Source of the DNA: Thamnaconus septentrionalis
Taxonomy: Eukaryota > Chordata > Actinopteri > Tetraodontiformes > Monacanthidae
Assembly (NCBI GenBank): GCA_009823395.1
Contig: CM020501.1
Coordinates: forward strand, 16,968,861 to 17,032,860
Direction of reading: 5' to 3'
DNA length: 64,000 nucleotides
Shown here: piece by piece, positions 44,557 to 64,000 of the stretch
How positions within the stretch are numbered: the stretch's first letter is position 1
How the letters are laid out: the number at the start of each line of letters is the position of its first letter
The notes under the pieces: model-generated
What the model was told of the DNA's origin: nothing
What the model saw: the letters and a program-made list of their open reading frames with translations, nothing else
The model's database searches: none
Translations under genes and position numbers: made by a program

Positions 44557-46082
44557 TGCATGTCTCAAGTGTGTGTAAAGTCGAGCTGCTTTTATACCCT
44601 ATATTTTCTACACCTTGGGTTTTAAACAACATGAATGAACACCATGATGAATGATTGCACAACCTGATTTCAACTAATTTACTGTAAAATAGGCCAGACA
44701 AGTGGGTGTATGTAAACTTATGACCCAGTAAAAAAAGCAGTGTTGTACAAATAAATATCAATAAATCTCAAATGATGAGGAATTTTTGCCTTTTCTTTTT
44801 ATTTCCCAAAAGCAGTAATCCAAGGGCTTCCTGTGTGCTAGTTAAGTCATGATTTGATTGTGTAACTTGAATTTAGCATGAGATTTAGTGTAGGAATATG
44901 TAGTGTATGTAAACTTTTGACCACAACAGTATCCAGGTATACACCACGCCATTTAACAATTAAAAACTCAGTGTACAAAAAAATTCAATGAATTGCAACT
45001 AATTTTATTTTATTTTATTTAATCGATTAAATTCCTCATTGACAATTAATCGATAATTATTTTTTATTAAGCAAAAAAGGGGAATAAAAAATGGCTTTCG
45101 TCATTTGTGGGGAGTTCCCTGACAGGACCGAGAAACACAGTGTTAGAAAACACTGGTGAAGTCAGTATTGCCTAATATGGCATAAGTTCTAACAGTTATA
45201 GTGGGTTTCCAACAGTATTGTTGACTCTGTTAGTTCCTTTATCCACACAACCCTTGTGTCTTGTGACAGTTGCCTCGTCGAGAAGATGGTGGAAGGTTAA
45301 TCATGCAGTGCAACCCTGGCTTGGTGGTGACTACAAGTCTTTCTCTTGCTGATGGCACATGCAGTAAGTAGGGCAGCTGAAATTCATCAGAAGATGGTGC
45401 AACCTGCTCGTGAGGCCCAGGGGTGACTCTGTCTAATGCATCTTTTTGGTTGGCCAGCGAAAGTCCTCCTAATTAGCTGCAAGAGATCGCTCTACTGTAA
45501 CTGAGATGACCACCAGCACCACCGCTAGTCTGTCCCAGGTCATGTGTAAATGAGGTGGGTCTACACATGTCAGGTTAATCTCGAACTTGAGGACTATTAA
45601 AACCAAAACAGACCGTATTTAATTCAAACCAAAAGCTCCAACACAAATCACTGGACACATAACACTTGTGGAAAAGGTTTGGTGAATAGTTTGTCAAGGA
45701 AAATGAGCGGATAGGTCGCTAGTAATGGAGTGTAGCTAGATAAGTGTTTATTAATGTATTTAAATTTCTGGAGGCAATGCAAAAGAATTATGTGTAAAAT
45801 GTCTAGGAAACGTCCGTTTTCTTGATTAAATGATTCACTGTGCAAAAGTTAAGAAATGTAAATGTCTTGTGAAAAAACAGAGAAGAAGAAGAACAAGAAT
45901 AATTTTAGTGTATGTCCCTTTACCTGGATTTATAAGACAGTCTTGCTTGATGAAGCACCTACACTGCCACCAGGTGGACTCTCCTGAAAGCTACTTCTTG
46001 ATCTCTTTATAACCGTGAACTGCAATGTTAAGTCCATAAATAAAGAAAACAAGGAAACACAGGATTATAGAAGAGGATGTTA

Positions 46083-48591
46083 TACATTTATTGTTGGACC
46101 AGCTTTTGAAATCCAAAAGACAGGGTAAGGGATTAAAAAAAATCATTGCACTACTTAATAAAGTATAACTAGTAATAATTCTCATACAAAATGTACAAAT
46201 GTTTGTTAAAAATTTCTTATCATCATAACAGGCCTTCAAAGATTTTGGTTACAGATATTGTACATAATGAAACGACTATGACACCATTGTAATGACAAGT
46301 TTCATGTTGGTTTTTAAAGGAGGAAAAAATATATATATATATATTCAAACCTAACCCCTTGCATGGAAACATTAAGCAAAGTAAATCGATGAATATCAAT
46401 CATATGGGTCGCGCCATTTATAGATAAAAACATAAATAGTGGGACTGAGGTAATTGCTATTGTACCAAGCAGCAAAAAAGTACAACCAAAAATAGAAATA
46501 AAAAAAAGAAAAATCCTAACACACGAAATGGACCCACTCGGTCACAAAATGACCCCTGACCCAAAAAAAAGCAAAGGAGGAAGACAAAACACAACTTGCC
46601 TCCATTACCATAGATCTTACATAACTTTATACACTGACGACGCCAGAGACCTTAATGACAGGATGAGACTCTCTTCCTGAACACGGACTCGCTGCGGGGG
46701 GGTTTAACTAGAGTCGGGTTTCAACCAACGCGGTGAAACTGGAGTAAAATAAACGTTTCTCAAAGGGCTTGTGGGATGGTTGACCCCGCAGGGTCTTCAA
46801 CAAACCAAACCAAACCTTTCTGCGTTCTCTACAAGGCCCATGTCGAGGGTGTCTGCCTGACACCAAACACCAGTTGTGAATATACATTTATTGTGACGAG
46901 CTACGTACGTTAAGAAAACCTGTTTCTTGTGCAAGGTGACCGTTTGGGTTCCATTATTACGCGCGGCAGGGGCCTCGTAGAGGAAGCGTCTTCTGCGTGA
47001 GGGATTAAAACACGTCGGATGTTGTCAGGTGCTGCAGGCAGGCGAGTATATTCACCGAAACTAGATACAAATGTTTTCACACAAAGCGTGGGGAAAGTAA
47101 TCAGTGGTTTATTAAGAATGAGAAGAGCGTGTCGCTCCTTAAAATCTACATATTAAAGTGCTCAAGTGTCAAATTCACCGTCTGGTGTAACAGTAGCTCT
47201 AACTGTGACCTCAACCATATCGCCCATCTCCGTCTCCTGGAACGCTGAAATCCCAACATATCTCGCAATACCCAGAATGCTTCTTGGATACCCAAGACTT
47301 TGTTTTCTCTTCCCCCCCTCAATGGCCTCAATCCCATAGGAAAGCTTGTAAAGTGACCCAAAGTCTTGGTGACAATATGGTTGTTTTTTTTCTGCTTTGT
47401 AAAATCTGTGTTCACACAATGAGGCCCCGATGGACAGCTTGATGGATGTTGGAAAGAAAAATTGTCCTGATCAGTTGCCTCCAAGTTAAGACATCCTCTT
47501 TAGAAAACGAAAAAGTCAGAGGAAAAAAGAAGTCCAAAGAGCAACACCGAGTGAAATCACGAGCCACAATCATTTCCATCCCTGGAGGTGCTCCTGGTCC
47601 GACCATCTTCAATTTTTAAATGTGATGAATATCTAACTTTAGAAAAAAACAGTTCTGGAGTCATCGATCGTTCCGCTGCGTGCGTTTCTCCAGACTGAAC
47701 TGGGAGTTAAAAGCAAAAGTAAAACCATCGTTAAAGAACAAAAAATCAACGCGACGCATGACGAGGACTCCCAGCGGGAGTTTGGCGGCCTCACACTCAC
47801 ACAAACGACTCACCAATACTGAAAAACAGACAATGAAATACATTTGTCACTGTTCCAAAATAGCGCACCACTCAAACACAGTGTATATCCTTCACCTCTG
47901 GACCACCTCGCATCTCATCTCATGCTCAGGAATGCAATTACACACTGAGACACGTTGGCATGTTTGCCGGCAAATGAAACCAGGCAGTGGAAAAATAAAA
48001 CAAACAAACAAAAAAGTGGGTGATTCAATATAATCAGGACAATAACAATGACACTTTTATCATCTTTGGACTCCCAATTGACCCTATGTGATGTAGCTAA
48101 GACGTGACAAGTCTCTGTGTCACTGGAGAGCTCGCATCTGTTTGGAGAGGCTCCAAGTAGTTTTACAAAAATACAGTTTTTTTTTATATATATATATCTA
48201 TATAAATATATATAGATATATATATATGTATATATATATATATATGTTGTACCTGCAAATGACGCCGCGTGTTTCGTTCTAAAGGCCATTCATATTTAAG
48301 AGGCCGCCCATGAAAAGAAGGCAGAAAAGTCGGGGCACAGTTTGTTCAGAACGGAAAAAGCTGGAGGGTCCAGCGGTGACGAGACGAGACGCGGGCGCGA
48401 GTGGGTCGGATGACGGTGATCCCAGCTGCGGGTTTTCCTGCTCACTGGGCGAGACGGGCCTTCAGAGAAACTGTGGAATGAGGAGCACGGACTGGTCCCG
48501 GTTATGTGGAAGAATGTGTGAAGTACGGTTTCTGTGAGTTTGCCGACGGGTTGAGGGAGGAACCGAGTGGGAGTCGAGCGTCCACAGATGG
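46083..48591 (-). other. Putative 3' UTR of rnf38
   Basis: About 2.5 kb of mostly single-copy-looking sequence after the rnf38 stop. AATAAA hexamers occur on the minus strand at 46887-46892 and 46087-46092. A TA-rich run lies inside. The length fits the long 3' UTR of RNF38 genes; the end point is inferred. Confidence 0.4.
48180..48246. repeat. TA-rich near-palindrome in the putative rnf38 3' UTR
   Basis: TATATATATATATCTATATA and related units over 65 bp, largely self-complementary. Confidence 0.85.
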
Positions 48592-57259
<8,668 letters not shown>

Positions 57260-57895
57260 CTGAAAGACAAACAGGCAAACATATAAACACCATATATAAA
57301 CAAAAATAAACGCATGTTAAGTTGTGTCTTTCTGTTTCAAGACAAAGTTCACTTCGGTTGTCAGTGAGAGTCATCACACAACAGCCGTGACGTAATACAC
57401 AATCATCACTACAGTGAGTGTGACGCTCACTGACGCACTGATTGAGAAATGAAGACAGGTGTGTGTAGCTTGTACTTGTAGCTGTGGGAGCAAATGGCCT
57501 AAACCCCCTGTTTGTTCTGCACCTGCCTTCCGAGGACTGGAGGTGAGACGCAGCAGAACTGAAGAGGAATGCAAACCGCGCATCTCCGACACCGGCGCAG
57601 ACTTTACAAAGCCTCGGTAATTCCTTCTTCTTATTTTTTTTGTCGAAACAAATAGCGGCGTTACGTGGCGGCGCCGCGATGAGAACTTCTGTTTATCGGC
57701 GGCGCGGTGCGTATATTTAATCTTGTTGTTATTGTTCTCGTGCGGGACGGGATTTATTGCGCCGCGGCCGCGGCCGCAAAAAAACAATGACAGCATGTTT
57801 GTGAGCGCTGACCGTGTGTACAGTACGAAAATGATCATAACCCATATGGTACACTGCCTGCCCCCCTCCTCCCTTAACAGAGCCAGGAACACTCA

Positions 57896-57951
<56 letters not shown>

Positions 57952-59976
57952 AAATAAACACAGTAATCCTGGATTACTGTGAAGCTGTCTGATGATACCT
58001 CTGCTTGCATCACAGCTAAGACTTTTACTCCTTTGTTTTCCTGCTTTCCTCTTTTCATCTCTCATTGTCTTTCCCATTCACTCTGGCCATTGTTTTTGAC
58101 CCGCTTTGTTTTGATTTTTTTTTTCCTCTCTCTAACAGCGTGTCTTAAAGCGGGGACATCCTCGCCACAGATGGTGGCACTGGTGCACGCACCAAGGCCA
58201 GGCTTCCCAAGGGCACTTTAGAGGAGGCTACCTCAACAACATGAAAAGAGCTAAAGTAGAAGGCAAGAGACAAAAATAAGCCCTTTAAAAAGAGCGTTTT
58301 ATTCACCTCTTGGCTGTTTGTTTGCGGGATTTTTCATGCTCACAGTCTCCCTCTTTGAAGAAAAGCTGTGATTGACAACAAAGCAGAGGGGAAGGAGAGC
58401 AAAAGAGGCAGCAAAGCAAGTTAGGCTCTCGTAAGTGAATTCCTCACTCCTTAAAAACACATTTCCTCTCATACTCCAAGCCCCGGGAGAAAGCAAAATA
58501 AACCGGTTGAGAGAGAAGAAAAAAAGAAGAGGTTGGCAAAAAGTAAGGCTTACATTTGTACGGTGAAAACTGGCTAAGAGGCTATTTTCAATGAGATGAT
58601 TTGGGACGGAGCGCTGCTGAAGCATTCACGCAGCCCCGCCAGCTGCCGAGCGCTCTCCCATGCAACGCTCATTCAACGATCACAATAGGCAGAAATCCAG
58701 CTCCCTCCCCGAATATGGACTCACTTGCACATTGTACGGTAAATTGAGTCAGAGACGAGTCATTCAGAGCGGAGTCACTCGGCGGAGCACAATACGCCGG
58801 CTACTGAACGGGTCTGAAATGTTTCAATGACACCGTGTCCGCAGTTAACAGACTCGCTCGCACGCCACTCAGTGTGGTTTCAACATTTATCGCCTAATGA
58901 AAACCTGAATAGGGGTCTGCGGTATGAATTTAAATAAACGCAGCAGACGCGGTCATTTTTTTCTTTTTCCACCACCACTCCGGGGCGGTGAGTGGAAAAG
59001 ATGCCGGTGCAGGCAATTTCAGCCCTTTGCCTACTAGATATTCTCCATGCATGTTAGAATCGGTGCTGAATCCAAATCAAGGAGGCATGTATCTGCTTAA
59101 GAGATGGATTTAAAGCGACTGAAAGGGTCTTGAGTGGAATATGCGAGAAGGGCGAATCGTGGCTTCAAAAGCGAAGATAAAAAGCCTGGCGCTCTTACAC
59201 GATACAAGTCCTCTTGATATTTCTGTCTTGATCATATTATAGTGTCCATATTGCAGAGAACGCAACACAAAGCGTCCACGTGTCATACACCTTCCACATC
59301 ACCGGCGCGCATGTTGTGATGTGCATGAAAGGTTTTCAGAGACGAGGCTGCGGTTGCAAAGTGCACGGAAGGCAAAGCTAGCGAATGTCGCGTTAGTGGA
59401 GTTTAGCGGGGGGTTGAGGGTGGGGGGGTGGGTAGCAACCAACGTCGCAATTACAAAGCAAAACGTGTGGAGGGACGCAAGAGTTCGCAGTCGGTATGAA
59501 AGCATTCCCATGTTTCACATTCGATCACGCCCTCCAAATGGCAGCAGAAAATGATCGTCCATTTCATGTTTAATGGAAAGGAGGCGTTGGGGGTGGGGGT
59601 GGGGGACTGTGGATGCCTGCAGTTCTTGTTGAAGCAGGCAGGCCAAAAGGGAGGAGATGCCGTCCTGGACGAGGCCCTGCACAACGCTAATGGAGGATGG
59701 GAAGGCGGGGGGGGGGGGGCAGAGGTCAAAGTTGGAAGTGCATACTGAGCGGAGAGGACCGCCAGTGGAATGGAAGATGGAAGAGGGGGGACGGGAGGGT
59801 GGAGAGAGAGGAAGGCAGGATGGAGGGGTCAAGGGGAGTCAGTGAGGGAGAGAGGGAGAGCAGGGTGGGGGTTGCAGCTTCCCCTCTTGACTGCTATTGA
59901 TTTTCTGTAAGACTCAGAGTGCATCAGCTATTTCTATCCATTTCCTGCACCTCTTTCCTCCCCATGTCCCCCCTCC

Positions 59977-60011
<35 letters not shown>

Positions 60012-63000
60012 CTCAGACACCCTCCTCACACTCTCCATCACTTCATCACCATCCCTCCCCTGCTACCAATCTATTTCGCTATCTGCCAGCCTGTCTCTCA
60101 CCCATATATTCCCGCCGCTTTATCTACCAGCGTACACATTTCCTCGCTCCCTCTATCGCGCCCTATCGGCCCAACCATCTCCGTTGCCCCACTCCAGCAG
60201 CAGCCTCTTTCTATCAAGCCTCCCGCTAAACACTTCTTTTCTTCAGTCGAGACTACGAACGAGAAGAAGGCAGTGGTCGAGCAGAAAGGTCGGGCGGATG
60301 CATGAGCAGATTAGTGCCTCGTCGGAGGGGAAAGACCCGGTGGAAAAGAAACAGAAACTTGTGAACGACCCAGTATCTCGTATCTATTTATATTTCGGAG
60401 AAGTTGAGAACCAAATGCGTGCCAGTGCCCACTTAGACCATCGGTTTGCCTATTTAGAAACATGCGTCACAGTGGGCTTCACACCTTGAGTAACGGGCTG
60501 TCACACAGGTCCGAAACCAGAGGGACGGGCAGCGTCCGAGCAGCCATCACCTGCCTATCGTTGATTTAAAGAAAAGAAAACACTCACAGCAAGCCTGTGT
60601 GGTGCACGGCACCATCTATCAGTGACTATCCTTTTTTTTTTACAGCGCCAACCCCCGACCTTGTCAAGAGCAGTAGTCCTCAAAAGGACTGGTCCGGGAA
60701 GACAGGTCCTAATGCCTCTGACATTCTGGATGAAGTCAGCGAAAAAGACTTCTTTAACTGAAGATGCTTCTGGTAAGACAAAGAGGACATTGAGGGCCGG
60801 CGCTCTAAAAGAAAAAAAAGAAAAATCCCCATCATGTCTTAAGACACTTGAGGCAGCAATCTCAGACTGTAAAGGGACGACAGAAGCTTTTGCATCTTGC
60901 GTGCGAGTAAATGTGAGAGTCAATCTGTCCATCGTGGGTTCGGGCCTTGAAGTTTGCCCAAACTTTACCGGACCAAATCCAATCATTTTGCTCAGCATGG
61001 CATTGTTACAAAATGAAATTGTTGGCAAATTGTACAATTCCTTTTGGAGGGTGAGGTATGGAAGGCATTTGATTACCACAATGGGTTTGATTTGGAAAAA
61101 GATTGAGAGTCAAGCAGAGTCTTAACAAGGACACCTGCCCAAACATGTGTGTGGAGAAACAGAAATAGTTGCAGCCCCCCCCCTTCAATCTTCTTCTTCA
61201 TCTATTTGTTGTTCTTTGTGTTATTATCTTCCTTAAGATGGTGTTTGTGTTGCGTTTCCAGGTGTGTGTTTCGATTCTCTTTGGGATTGCACAAATTGGA
61301 AGTACAAACAGAAAAGTAGACCAAATGGAAAAAGCCAATTTTGAAAAGCCTCCCTAAAGTGCAAGTAAGTGTTGGCATACACAAAGTAATACTTGAGATT
61401 TGAAAAATCATAATTTGGCAAATGCTTTTTCTGTGTTTGCAGGTAACAATGGGTTTTTCTTGTATTATAAACAAGTTTTAATTCAATTTTAGATCAGGAA
61501 AATAAATGGAGCTGCACATCAGAAACCCCAGGCAGAGACAAGTGATGGATTTTGATGTGGCAAATATTCTGCTAAAATTCAACCCTTGCTCCACAGTTCC
61601 CTTGATGGCCTTTGAAGTATAAATGAGACAGTGTGTTGTTGTCTTGTTGTTGGCACTGTTGTGCATCTTCAGACTTCACCATGACCATGGTGGATCGTGT
61701 GCATCTCTACTGTGCAAAAAGATGACAATGTGGAATACAAACAAAGTGCGCGGCACCAAAAACATGTCCCTGTTTGAATTGTCAGTTGGCCACCGTCAAA
61801 CTTGTTAGGTGTGTGATGTGAATGGTCGACTGGAGAGTCAGAATGCAACAAGCGCCAACCATGGTGGTCAAGTGGGGTCAAGTCTATATTCACATTAAAG
61901 TGAATCATAATTCATTCATATCGTCTTTGTATATGTAAGATGAGTTGGAACAACTGAGAACCCTGTGATCAAATGTACAACTTTAACTCTGCAACTGTGA
62001 TGTATCTGTGCCAGATAGCACTTCAAACTAATTAAATCTATAATACAGAGGGAAAAAAAACATAACAAACTCCTCTACACCATCATGTGCAAGACTGCCA
62101 ATTTCCATCTCAGGCAGGGTGTTGCAGCCATCTTTGGTGGCCTGAGACTCAGCCCATGACATATTTTGTCACTGGTATATTTTAGGACACAAAACTGAGA
62201 AGCTTCTGCAGCACGACGAGTTGCTAAATCTAATACTTGCACTTCAGTTAGAAAAACACTGAATTTAAAAAGCAGTTCTTCAGAACCGCTTCATTTCATC
62301 ACCAAGAGGTTCATGTAGTCAACTCAATAAACCTGCAGCCTAATATATTTTTTAAACATTATTTTATGTGCCATCTAACCAACTGGTGTTCTCTGTTATA
62401 TTCTCCCCACTGCTGCAGTGGAAGTTCTACAGTGATGTAATGTGATTCTTTCGGCCCTGCTGTTGCACCCAGCCCACCCAAGCAGCAACTAAACAAAGCA
62501 TACACACAGTCAGTGGAGGTGCATTAACACTCAACTCTCTCGCGCACACGCACACACACACACGCACAGCCAGCCACTCCTTCACACGTCTTGCTGTTTC
62601 TCACTCCTGCTTATCCCCAGTTGAGAGACAGAAACCAGCTGAGAGGTGTGGAAGGAGGAGAAAGTTATGAACAGAAAGACTCACACAAATGAGGTCTTAA
62701 ATCCTCAAAAATAAAAACCCCAACACCGTTGTCAACAACTGAGCTATTAACACGCTGTGACAGCCGGTGCTCGAGGTGACTGGAAAAGAAAATGCCGGAA
62801 AAAAATTAGTGTTTAACACATGCCTGCATTTATTTTATATCAAGTAAAATTCTGCAGTCTGACTTGTTCATCAAAACTTTGACGTCTTGACAGATGATCT
62901 AAACAGTAATTATCCCAAGAGCTGATGAGCTGATGTCCATCAGGTAGCGTTGTTAGATCGGAGAGCTCTACTGTTTCCTTAAACCACTCTGGCCTCATTC

Positions 63001-64000
63001 ACATTGTAACTGTGACACACACAAGTACGCTCACGCCGGTCCAGATCTCAGCCCTCTGTCCTGGCCTCTTGCGCGCCTCGAGTCATCCTACCCTTCACAC
63101 TCAGGCATCCTCCTAGGCTGCACGCACAACGGCCAGTGAATCATGCTTCCTCTCCAGGACTTGCTGATAATTATCCTCATGACGTCCTGCGTCTCCTCCA
63201 CACTCAGCCCTTCTAGGTGAAACTTGGTCACATCCCCTTTTTGCAATTCCTCCTGCGCTTCGGCCTAATCATCACTCCCTTCCCTTCCTTGTCCTCCCTC
63301 CGCACTTGACCTTCATAAGCATGACGTGCCGTGTTTCCACTCTTCATCCACTTCTCACACTCTAATCAAACCCAAGACTTCTGGGTCAAGCCTCACTCTT
63401 CTATTCTCCCAAAACTGGTTCCGCTCAAACCCTTTTGTATCTCCTGGCCTTTTTCCTCTGTATTCTCAGAGGAACACCTTTAGTCAAACAATTCCATATT
63501 CCATGTCACTTTAAATTTCAAACTAAATTAAAGTCGCTGCCCTCCACGCATATGATCCTCCTCGGCTAACATAAGTCACTAGTTTGCCATTTATCTGAAC
63601 TGACAGAGTACCAAGGAACCCCTGTTACTTAGTCAGATCAAGTGAATGAGTCTGTCTTATATGGGGGTTGCCTAGGTGACAAAACAAAGGACAGTGTAAA
63701 AAAAAAAAAAAGAAGAAGAACAGAAAGAAAACAGTGCATGTTTCCACTTGGGTAGCACACAGAAGGATGAAGAGGACAGGAGTGGAGTGGATGGGAAAAG
63801 GTAGAGTGGCAGGAGCGTCTGCCCCTCTGCTGCTTTGGGCAGTCCATTAAAACGATACCTCCATTAGAGAAATGTGGGGGAGGCGGCCAGAGAAAATGGA
63901 CCAGAGGGGTACAGAGAGGGTTGACTGATCCATAGAACAGGGAGAAATGAATGTGAATACGGAAGGGCAGCCTGTGCCAGAGCAGGTGGGTCGAATTCAG
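57260..64000. other. Upstream rnf38 sequence without a recognised exon
   Basis: A GC-rich stretch at 57.6-57.8 kb (GCGCCGCGGCCGCGGCCGC) could be a promoter or first exon, but no in-phase exon was found. 59.3-60.2 kb is G- or C-rich. The rest is non-coding by eye. The 5' exon may lie beyond 64 kb. Confidence 0.5.
57893..57950 (+). repeat. (CA)n microsatellite
   Basis: About 28 CA units upstream of the candidate 65-nt exon, next to a GC-rich stretch (57640-57780). Confidence 0.9.

Noticed and set aside
58550..58625. Candidate rnf38 first exon starting MLQQRSVPNHLIE with a GTAAGC donor
   Set aside because: The donor is in phase 0, but the next exon (57195-57259) needs phase 1, so the join breaks the SEESPSPK frame.

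Overview
The window is vertebrate nuclear DNA, most likely from a teleost fish (percomorph-like). The genes are split by GT-AG introns, there are many long (CA)n, (CT)n and (GATA)n microsatellites, and there are fish-type interspersed repeats: a Tc1/mariner element with TATA-driven long arms, TTAA-flanked piggyBac-like MITEs, and LINE 3' tails ending in (ATGA)n or (ATGG)n. Nothing bacterial or viral was seen.

Three genes, all on the minus strand, could be assembled exon by exon. (1) A neuronal nicotinic acetylcholine receptor alpha subunit (coding 21329 down to 3654; 8 exons, 530 codons). It is closest to alpha-6, with alpha-3 as the alternative. (2) A nicotinic beta subunit of the beta-2/beta-4 type (coding 38269 down to 30725; 7 exons, 512 codons), called chrnb4-like. 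(3) A RING-H2 E3 ubiquitin ligase, rnf38-like (coding 57259 down to 48592; 11 coding exons found, 5' start not found).

Layout: 1-3653 is 3' flank or 3' UTR of the alpha gene with fish repeats. 3654-21329 is the alpha gene, whose signal-peptide exon sits in a CpG-rich island (about 20.6-22.3 kb) that also holds a near-consensus RE1/NRSE (REST) site. 21.3-30.7 kb is intergenic. 30.7-38.3 kb is the beta gene, whose first intron begins almost directly with a 220-bp GATA/GACA repeat. 38.3-46.1 kb is intergenic and carries a 1.8-kb fold-back Tc1-like element (43150-44939). 46.1-48.6 kb is a plausible rnf38 3' UTR. 48.6-57.3 kb is rnf38, including a 5-kb intron packed with microsatellites. 57.3-64 kb is upstream or intronic sequence with no recognised gene.

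The two receptor genes belong together: an alpha subunit with the Tyr/Cys-Cys/Tyr principal face and a beta subunit that supplies the complementary face would assemble into heteropentameric acetylcholine-gated cation channels. Their tandem same-strand order mirrors the vertebrate CHRNA3-CHRNB4 cluster. rnf38 is unrelated in function and is a synteny marker.

Points to recheck: an Arg replaces the conserved Gly beside the pore in the beta subunit; one rnf38 exon needs two frame changes to stay homologous; the alpha promoter has a REST site with a perfect palindrome beside it; and the Tc1 element is a fold-back with two TATA boxes facing each other. I found no clearly undescribed biological system.
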